From Sipunculus nudus (Eukaryota > Annelida > Sipuncula > Golfingiida > Sipunculidae), in NCBI GenBank assembly GCA_026874595.1, contig CM049309.1, positions 17,872,576-17,936,575 of the forward strand: a stretch of DNA of 64,000 bases, given 5' to 3'. Shown here piece by piece: positions 1-9,800 of the stretch; position 1 is the stretch's first letter; every line of letters starts with the position of its first letter. The notes beneath the pieces are model-generated. The model saw nothing but the letters and a program-made list of their open reading frames with translations, was not told the origin of the DNA and did no database searches. A program made the translations under genes and the position numbers.

Positions 1-705
1 TGATATGACCTTGTGAGCAAAAGTCAAGAACACAACACCATGACCCTTGGAATATAGGAATATAATTTAATGTTGACAGCTGGGTGTGTGTCAAAGATAT
101 ATGCATTTCAGAGGTGCCAACACTCACCCGCTAAAACAATAAATCCCCAGTTGGGCAATTATTCATAAACATGTGTTCATATAAATTTATTAAACACTCT
201 CACTCTTGTCTGACTTAACCTTTGAAACATTTAGAACTTTGAAGCAGAGTTTTGTTTTTGGTAAATATCTGTTCAGTTTATTCAACTAAAGTGCATTTAA
301 ACATTTCCTTTCACCAAATCCTGGTCAAAGAATTTATCTTCAGCCAGTGGAAGGTCATGTACAATCTAGGTTTAATACACCAGGCATAATTTAGCATGAT
401 TGGAAATTTAAACATGTTATCTCATTTACAAATATATTTAAACCAAACAAATCAACATACAAAATGCACATATATTTGGAAGTAATTACCATTCTGTTAA
501 ATTAAATCAGTAATAATCATATTAATAGTCAAATTAGAGTTCCTGAAACATAAATAATATGTTGGGCAAATAAGGGAACATTATTAATGAGAACATTACA
601 ACTACTTTATATTTCTACAAAACATGAGTTTAGCAAATGAGTGGATAATAAATACAGTTATATTGTACTAGACATGTATTACATTAATTTAGATATCCAA
701 CGAAC
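1..705. other. ANKRD29 intron sequence, nothing recognised
   Basis: AT-rich intron downstream of exon 7 on the minus strand. No ankyrin-like exon, RNA gene or clear repeat was seen. Confidence 0.5.
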
Positions 706-801
706 CTGAAGCACTCCTAACGATGGACTCTTCTTCAGTAGTTCTTGAACGACATCAAGGTGACCTTTGTGTGCAGCTTTAAATAATGGGGTGGCTCCAT
801 C
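706..801 (-). CDS. ANKRD29: ANKRD29 coding exon 7 (ankyrin repeat 7)
   Basis: 32 codons (GATPLFKAAHKGHLDVVQEL, then the family-specific KKSPSLGVLQ). TAATAG acceptor; the donor is GTTCGT, weaker than the others. The next exon is not in positions 1-705, where no matching open frame was seen, so it lies outside the window. Confidence 0.9.
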
Positions 802-3800
802 CTATTAAAAAGATACAAACAAAATCAGTCCTTTAAACAAGGAAAGAGGCACCCCAAATGATGCGTAAGACACCCATCACATATCTTGTGACCTCTGACC
901 ACACTTAATATGCATGTATTTTGCTGAGAATGTATTACATGTGAGAAACTGTATTGAACGAGTTTCATGAAAATCCATCAGATGCTTGGTAAGTCATCAC
1001 AGCACAAAGTTTGGTGACCCTTGATTTTATTAAATATGCATGGACTTTGCTGGAAATCAGATATTATATTGATTAATATTTCTCTTGCGATTTTATTCAA
1101 ATCCATCATGTTCCTTGTAAGTTATTCTGGTGACACCACAAAGTAGCCTAGTGACCCCTCACCTTATTAAACATGCGCGTGTGGATTTTGCCCAGGCGTG
1201 ATAATCTATTGGTAGGTGGTTACAGTGAGTTTTATGAATATCCATCAAAACCCAGTAAGATATCGCCATGACCCTAAGAATTGATGGACAGACAGGTTGA
1301 CAGACAGAATGAGATGGAGTGTAGGCATACCATAATACGTTATCTCTATGAAGGGCATGTAAAACTAGATGTGTCGGAACGACACGAATGCCCCCGCCCG
1401 GGGCAAATTAGAAACATTTGTAAAATTTTGAAAAATTTTTTAAGTTCAGGAGGCGTCAAATGGTTAAAAGTAGGTCAACTGGGACAAAACGTAAACTCGA
1501 TCTGTAACTGGTCATTTTCTGCCCACACACCAAAAATCAGGCCAATATCTGCAGGTATTGCGAAGAAAAGTCTGTACAAGTGTATTTGTCATGAAAATTT
1601 ATATTTAACATGAAATTTTCTATGTTCAGGAGCCGTTAAACAATCAAAGTAGGTCAACTGGGACAAAACGCGACCTCGATCTGTAACTTGTCAATATCTG
1701 CCCACATTCCAAAAATCAGGCCAATATCTGCAGGCATTGTGAAAAAAAGTCTGTACATGTGTATTTGTCATGAAATTTCATATTTTTCATGAAATTTTCT
1801 ATGTTCAGGAGCCGTAAAACGGTCAAAAGTAGGTCAACCGGGACGAAACGCAAACTCGATCTGTAACTGGTCTATATCTGCCCACACACCAAAAATCAGG
1901 CCAATATCTGCAGGCATTGCGAAAAAAAGTCTGTACATGTGTACCTGTCATGAATATTTCTATTTTTCATGAAATTTTCTAAGTTAAGGAGGCGTAAAAC
2001 GTTCAAAAGTAGGTCAACCAGGATGAAACGCAAACTCAATCTGTAACTGGTCATTATCTGCCCACACACAAAAAATCAGTCCAATATCTGCAGGCATTGT
2101 GAAAAAAAGTCCGTACATGTGTATTTGTCATGAAAATTTCTATTTTTCATGAAATTTTCTAAGTTAAGGAGCCGTAAAACAGTCAAAAGTAGGTCAACTG
2201 GGACAAAACGCGAACTCGATCTGTAACTGGTCATTATCTGCCCACACACAAAAAATCAGGCCAATATCTGCAGGCATTGGGAAAAAAAGTCCGTACATGT
2301 GTATTTGTGATGAAATTTCTAATTTTCATGAAATTTTTTAAGTTTAGGAGCCGTAAAACAGTCAAAAGTAGGTAAACCGGGACGAAACACGAACTCCATC
2401 TGTAACTGGTCTATATCTGCCCACACACAAAAAATCAGGCCAATATCTGCAGGCATTGCGAAAAAAAGTCCGTACAACTGTTTGATTTCGGAATGACGGA
2501 AGGACGGAATGACGGACATGGGTAAAACTATATGCCCCGGCCACTTTGTGGCGGGGGCATAAAAATTATTAGCTTGGAATTTGTGACCCTGGACTTGGAC
2601 CAATTAGGACCTGTTTGTAGCCTTTTGTAACAATTTTAACAATGTTACTGGATAAACAATTCGTTTCCTCCCCTTAAGAATTGAAAGTGGGTCTGAGTGT
2701 TTCCAATTCTACTACATAAGCAATTATCTTACAGACAAAACTGTTTTTTATTTGTCTAACATGGATGGAATTTAATTACTGTGAATAGTGTCTAGGAAAT
2801 GAGATGAAATCTGGTAGGTATTGTGGAAGCCAAGTGAAGAATTCTCATGAGCAAAGAAATTTAATTTTCTTTTTTCAAACACAAATCTGGCAGCCTTGTT
2901 TACTAAATACAACAGTATGAAAACTGTAGTTACAGCATTTATGACATATAACTAGCCAGTATAACACACAAAAATTGAAAGCTTATGTAAATGACATGCA
3001 GCAATGTTATATTAAGTGTGTATATATACTGACTTATAGTTATATTCAACAATCCTTTCTTTGAACACTAACGTTTCTGCAATGTACATTTAACGGCTCC
3101 TAAGATAAGCATTCATCGTTGTTCTTTAAACCAGCCATAAAAAATAAATCCCCACTTAAGCAAGCTGGTCATACCTCTCTGGCTGCGTCTACATCTGCTC
3201 CGATATCCAGCAGTTCTTTGACTATGGCAGCATGACCCATCTGACTAGCGATCCACAATGGACTGGCACCATCCTACAAATGACACAAAACACTGAAGGT
3301 AGTACTGCATTAACCAGAGATTAAACCAATGGTACCTAAGAGGACTCATGGTGTATTGACAACATCATGAAAACACTACATAAACTGCAAATGAACACTT
3401 TTACAGTGAAACCTGTGTAATAACACCACCCTTGGGACTGGCCAAAAATGGTCTTAATTCAAGATGGTTTTATTAGTCAGGTCAATTATAACCAGTGTGA
3501 AGATTTTCTGTTCACTCAATGGTGGTCTTATTAGACAAGTGGTCTTACAGGCTGGTTCCACTCTATTTTAAGTCAAATTCTTATTTAATATATGAGAAGA
3601 ATTTATACAGCGTGATGCTCTGTTTATTTATCCTCACTGCTAATTTTTGCAAAATAAATATTGTATAATTGAATTTCTGCTTTATTGCCAATATTATTTA
3701 TCACCAGTCTAGGCAGTTAACCTAATGTATATAACTGTTCATGATGAGGCTGTTACTATTAACCTGTGCAAGGATACGTTGCGATACAAAAGTAAACACT

Positions 3801-6800
3801 GTATCATTATTGTCAGCTGTCCCTGTAACAATACGGTTATGATCCAACCTAAACTGATGTCCTGATAAAATAATTCTCTCACTGCCATGCAAAACACCAA
3901 AGAGGAAAGGTTATAGGCAAGTTCTAAATGAGTTGAATGGTATCTGGTTGGCTAACTGTTTGGAAATAAATTTACTTATGGTCTGGATATATTTTTTAGG
4001 TTAAGTGTATTTACATTTCTATATACAAGGAAAATTTCATTTGGAATCTGAGTTATAATAATTTAATTAATCATGTATGTATCGTATCATGAATTGTTTC
4101 TTACGCAAAGTATCGTGATGTGTATTGTTTAATAAGATAATGTATTGTTACAACTCCTAGTTCATGACCTTGACTGACCTTGCGCTTCTCATCCACACGA
4201 GCACCCTTACTTAGGAGGAACTTCAGCATTTTCTGGTGTCCGTTCTGGGCGCTAATGAAGAGCGGAGTTGCACCATCCACCATCTTTATATGAATGTCAG
4301 CTCCCTGTTTGAGAAGTTCTTCAGCCACTTCCAGGTGGTTACACTGGCAAGCAACAAACAGTGGGGTGCCTCCATCCTAAAATACATAATCACCCTTTGA
4401 ACCTCCCATGACTATATAGAGTAATGGCAATCAGGTATAATGTTATCAATTATCAACACAAAATCAAAATAAAATTAAAATATCAATATTTTCATTTTGA
4501 ATGACAGACAACATTTTTAGCCATTAAAAAGTAATAATGGATGAAGTACATCATAATCTTGTTGAAGCCAATATGAGAGCACTATTATTCAACTGAACTA
4601 AATTTCCCTTGAATTATCCTAAGCCTGTGTAATCGTTTTTGCCATGATTTGTGATACCAATTAGGGATTATCTAAAGATATTTTAGGTCTGTGGTACCAA
4701 TACATGAAGAGTAAAGGAATTTTTTTTAAACTGCTTCTTGTCAGTGATCGGTAATTGTATTTATCCTTGTCAGAGCCATCAATAATTTATTAATCATTGT
4801 AAAGGCTGTCAACAATTGTATTAATCCTTGTCAGAGCCATCAACAATTGTGTGTTAATCCTTGTCAGAGCCATCAACAAATGTATTAATCCTTGTCAGAG
4901 CCATCAACAAATGTATTAATCCTTGTCAGAGCCATCAACAAATGTATTAATCCTTGTCAGAGCCATCAACAATTGTATTAATCCTTGTCAGAGCCATCAA
5001 TTATTTATTAATCCTTGTCAGGGCTGTCAACAATTGTGTTAATCCTAGTCACAGCCAACAATGGTCATACATTCCTGTCAGAGCTATCAACAAGGGACCC
5101 ATTGGTCACTGTGCTGAGGTAAAGTTGATCTTAAAGGTAAAAATCTATAATAATATAAAATTGAGATAAAGTCTGAGAAAAAGAGGTAAGCAGTTTGTGA
5201 ATAAAAGATCTATACTATTACCATGATCACTGGTTGGCTTTTTGATCAGCTGTTGTCAGTTCAGCAGTTTACATATTTTTCTATAAAGATCCTATTTTTT
5301 TTTTTTTTTTTCCATTTTAAGAAATGTATACAGTTGCCATAATGTTCCCACTCCATACATGGAAGGATTTGATGGGGGCATGATGGGAGTTACAACACCT
5401 CTGTCAATATCTTTCCTTTTTGCAGTTGTAATAAAACTATTGTGTCCTGTGCTCCAGTGCAAAGGACTAAATTGTTGGGGGGGGGGGGGAGGAATGAAGG
5501 GAATTACAACACCTTTGCATATACATACAGAATATGAAATTTAATTAAACTGTGCTCATAAGAAAATTTTTTTGTTATATTTATAAATATCTAAAAATAG
5601 GCAGAGTGATGGAAAAACAAAGCAAATCACTTTAATTCCCATTCTGCTTAGGCAGGAAAATAATGAACAAATGTTTGCATTAGATCAGCAGTGGTGCCCA
5701 CCAGTGTTGCATCACTAATACGGTTACCCAGGCAGGCCTGTAGAGACAAGAAGTGGGCAGCCTGGAGCAGATTAAATCCTTATGTGTACCTGGTGTGAAA
5801 ATTAAATCAAATGTACTACAGGAAAAAAAAACTTGCCATGGTTAAAGTCAGGCAAAATTTAAGATACTGGTTTTATATACAGGCTAATAACTGAAAACTT
5901 GTTTTTTAACAAAATTCATATCTAATTTTGGGTATACAATTGAATCATGATTAAATAAAGTTATATCCCTGAAAAAAGTCTCTAGCTTCAACAACTATCA
6001 TGTTAAGTGAGTAAATATCTTTCCTGCCCTTTACTTTTTACAAATAACATAATACTGACATTATTTCTTGCATGTACATAGATACTATATAGGCGAGTAT
6101 TTATGGTATTTATGAAGAAAATCAGATGAGTTGTTTTGATATTAGGCAGTCCTAAAGTGTGATAATAGGTTTTTAATGGAAAATTGAGGTTTTGCCTTAA
6201 ATTCTCAAAGGAACTCAGTCGCAGTGACCCACCTTTCATTTTGGTAAGAGATCTTGGGAACATCTAACAGTACGCCAAATTTTTGGATATGTACTACTAA
6301 CTGCTTCAAAACATGCCTATCTAAAAGCCGGGCAGATGGACAAAAAAAAATCATTTTCGACAGCTAGCATAAACTGATATACTGATAGGTGGTGCCAACC
6401 CTAAATATAACTGACAAGGACTGTGTGTTAAAGTTACAGCTCTGAGCTGAGCGGTGTACTGTTTTATGGAATTTCAAGGAACAAGAGCCAACATACACTG
6501 AGTGAATCAAGGTGTCTTTATTACAGACAGGTGATGATATGGTGAATACTCACATAACTTGGCAGGTCCACAGGTGCTTTGTGGGCCAGTAAAGCCTTCA
6601 CTATTTCCAGGTAACCTCCTTGAGAAGCAAAGAACAATGCACAGGTTCCTGTCTGTAAATCAAACAATCAAACTAATAAACATTTTGATTTGGCAAGTGA
6701 AGTGGAGTAGCAAAGTGATAAAGAATGCTTTGGAAAATTTCATTGACTTTTCAAGTTTTCTTGTTTTACAGTTTCAAGTTTTTTTAAGTACTCTAACTTG

Positions 6801-9800
6801 ATAATTTCAACCGTTTCAAAGGAACCTTAAGAATATTAAAAATATAATCTCTGTGTATCAGAGATAATTATGTGAGCAAGGGGCCATGGAATCCTCTAGT
6901 GAATAGAATGCCTCAGTAGTTCTTAAATATATCTGTATTTAGATTGAGAGACTAGTTAACTTACCAGTCTCCTAGCTGCTGGGTCTGCTCCTTGCTTCAG
7001 CAGTTCCTTGACACATTCTACATGGTTGTTGGCAGCAGCAAGGATTAGAGGGGTGGTGCCTTCCTGCAACCAGAAAAACAAGGATACTGTGAATACTATA
7101 GCTGTAGTTAGAGCCTACATGGACACCTCCACCAGGATCCTACTGAAACTTTCCTATGTTCCTGATTACACAGTTGACCATTGAGGAATAATAATAATGA
7201 TTATAATAATAATCTCTAATAATAACAATGATTTATTCTTATGAATTACACATATCCAGATTACATTAATCTGCTCAAGGCACTGCAATGTTGGACAAAT
7301 TTGCAGATCACATTTGGAGTTACAACTCTGAACAAGGGACCTATGGGTCACTGTGCTCAGCTGACGTTAACCTTGAAGGTAAAAATCTAAAATAATATCT
7401 AATGGAGATAAAGTGTAAGAGGAAGAGGTAATAAAGGCCATGGTTGGTTTATATGATTGGTTTGTATTGATGAGCAAGAAATTGTTGCAAAAAATATTTT
7501 GTGACCTGACCATGTGTTTCCTAATGTTGAAACTAAAGCATGTGAGCAGTTTGTGAACAAATGATCTGTACTATAACCATGATCATTAATTGTTTTTTTG
7601 ATTAACTGTTGACATTTCAGTAGTTTACACATTTGTTCAATTGAATCTATTTTTTTGTATAATATATATTATTAAATATATATGTATTTTTTTATGAAAT
7701 GTATACAGTTGAAATATAGCTAATTAACAACATAAAACAGGGCAAACAAAGCCTGATCTCAAATTCTGCTGAGGCAGGAAAATAATGAACACATGTTTGT
7801 ATTAAATCCTGATTTTTTTATCACATCAATTATTTTCTAATTTAAGTTTATATTTCTATACATTTCCAATTCAACATATATATCTGAATATAAAAGTTGA
7901 TTCATAATTCTCAATTGTATCATCATAAATCTCAATCTTGTCAGATAACACCACATCATGCATACAAATGTTTATCTATTTTTTACCACAAAAATATATC
8001 TTTTAAATCTGCAAAACAGTATCTAAAAATAATACTTGATTTAGATTTCACAATTTTTAATTGTGTTTTTATTTATCCATAATGTGCTTCATATTTTATA
8101 ATAATTTAAGCATACTGATGGGTTCATTTATATTTGTTCAAATCATTTAAAAGAAAATTGATTTCTTTAAAAATGCTACATTACACAACATTGCATCTTC
8201 TGGATTACACCTTGAATTATTTTTTCAAGGAAAGTTTTTGCATATCGGAGTGGAAACAGCATTACAATTAAGGAGATACAGTGAAAACAATAACAATTAC
8301 TGCATAACACTTGGTGGGTTGGGTTTGGGGGGGGGGGGTTGATTGGGGTGGTGATATGAGAATAACTGTACACCTGTCACAGCAGGGGATCTCCCCCAGT
8401 GACTGTAACAAATCAGAAACCCTGGCATAGCTGACTTCCAGTGACCTGGAGTGGGACCCTGCATCTGTAATCAAAGCAAGTGACTACAGAAAAAAAAATC
8501 AATAACAAGCTTAATTTTCAAGCTTTTATTTTCAAATTTCAGATTTAGACAAACTAAATATTTATGTTTACATGCTGTGAAATTTAAATCAATGGTGCTT
8601 ACAGGAAAAAAACGTGCCATGGTCAAAGTTGGGCAAAATTTAAGGTACTGATTTTTTTTTTTATCCTAATAACTTAAAAAAATTACAAAATTCAGATCTA
8701 ATTTTGGGTAAACAAATGAATCTTAATTAAAGATAGTTATATTCTTGAGAAAATAGACTCTAGTTTCAAAATTTTTCATGTTAAGTGAGTTATTATTTTT
8801 CCTGATTTTTTACAAAGTCCATTATGTTTGAGCCCATAACTTAAAGAATTTATACTTTTCAGTCTTAATTTCTGGCATGTACATAGGAACTATATAGAGG
8901 AATATTTATGGTAAATATGAGGAAAAACAGATGAGTAGTTTTGATATTAGGCAGTCCTGAAGTTTGAAAATAGGATTTTAATTAAAAATTGAGGTTTTTC
9001 CTTAATTTCTCAAAGGAACGAAGTCGCAAAGACCCAGTTTTCGGCTTGGTAGGAGATCTTGGGGATATCTAACATTATGCTGAATTTTGGATTCCTAGGT
9101 CTTACGGTTTCAAAACGTGCCACATCTACGGACGGACGGACGGACGGACGGACAGACGACGGACAATGGACCACGACTATAGCTCAGATGACTTATAGTC
9201 AGCTGAGCTAAAAAACAACTGTATCTGTCATAAAAGTGCTAAAATTATCCATACCTTATCTTTGCTGTCCACATGTACTTTACCAGTCTCTAAAACTTTC
9301 TTTAATTTCTCTAGGTCTCCTTGGAGGGCTGCAAAATGCAGCTGTTGGTCTGATGGAGTTTCCTTCTGAAAATTAAAACAACATGATCACAGATTTTGAT
9401 GAAAAAATTATCTATAAAAAAGACTAGTTATAGTTCTTAACATTAAGAAATCCAATATTAAAATACATTTACCTGCCAAATTCAGTATCAAAAGACCTTT
9501 CATCACACTTAATTCTAAGACCTGAACCCAATAATACTTGGATCATTTTAAGGACCAGTAAGGTATATAGTTTTCATGATGGAATATTCATCCCAAAACA
9601 AGAAAAACACTCCCTCTGCAAAGTTTATCATTTTACCCCTGATGTATAACAGAAGAGGGTCATGAATTCAGGCATTATACACAAATGTGGAATAATAATG
9701 AGAACAACCTGTAGATGGTAATGACTGGGCCTGATCTCAAGATAAGGAAACTTACAGGAGAACAAGCGAGGCATGGAAGCTGAGACAGCAACTACAGTGA

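Noticed and set aside
1281-1613. 110-residue plus-strand frame
   Set aside because: It crosses from one repeat family into the 180-bp satellite array, so it is a chance frame in repeats.
5089-7810. Local segmental duplication within ANKRD29 (similar stretches near 5090-5690 and 7331-7810)
   Set aside because: Both are copies of the same dispersed Helentron-like element, which occurs elsewhere in the window too, so no local duplication is needed.
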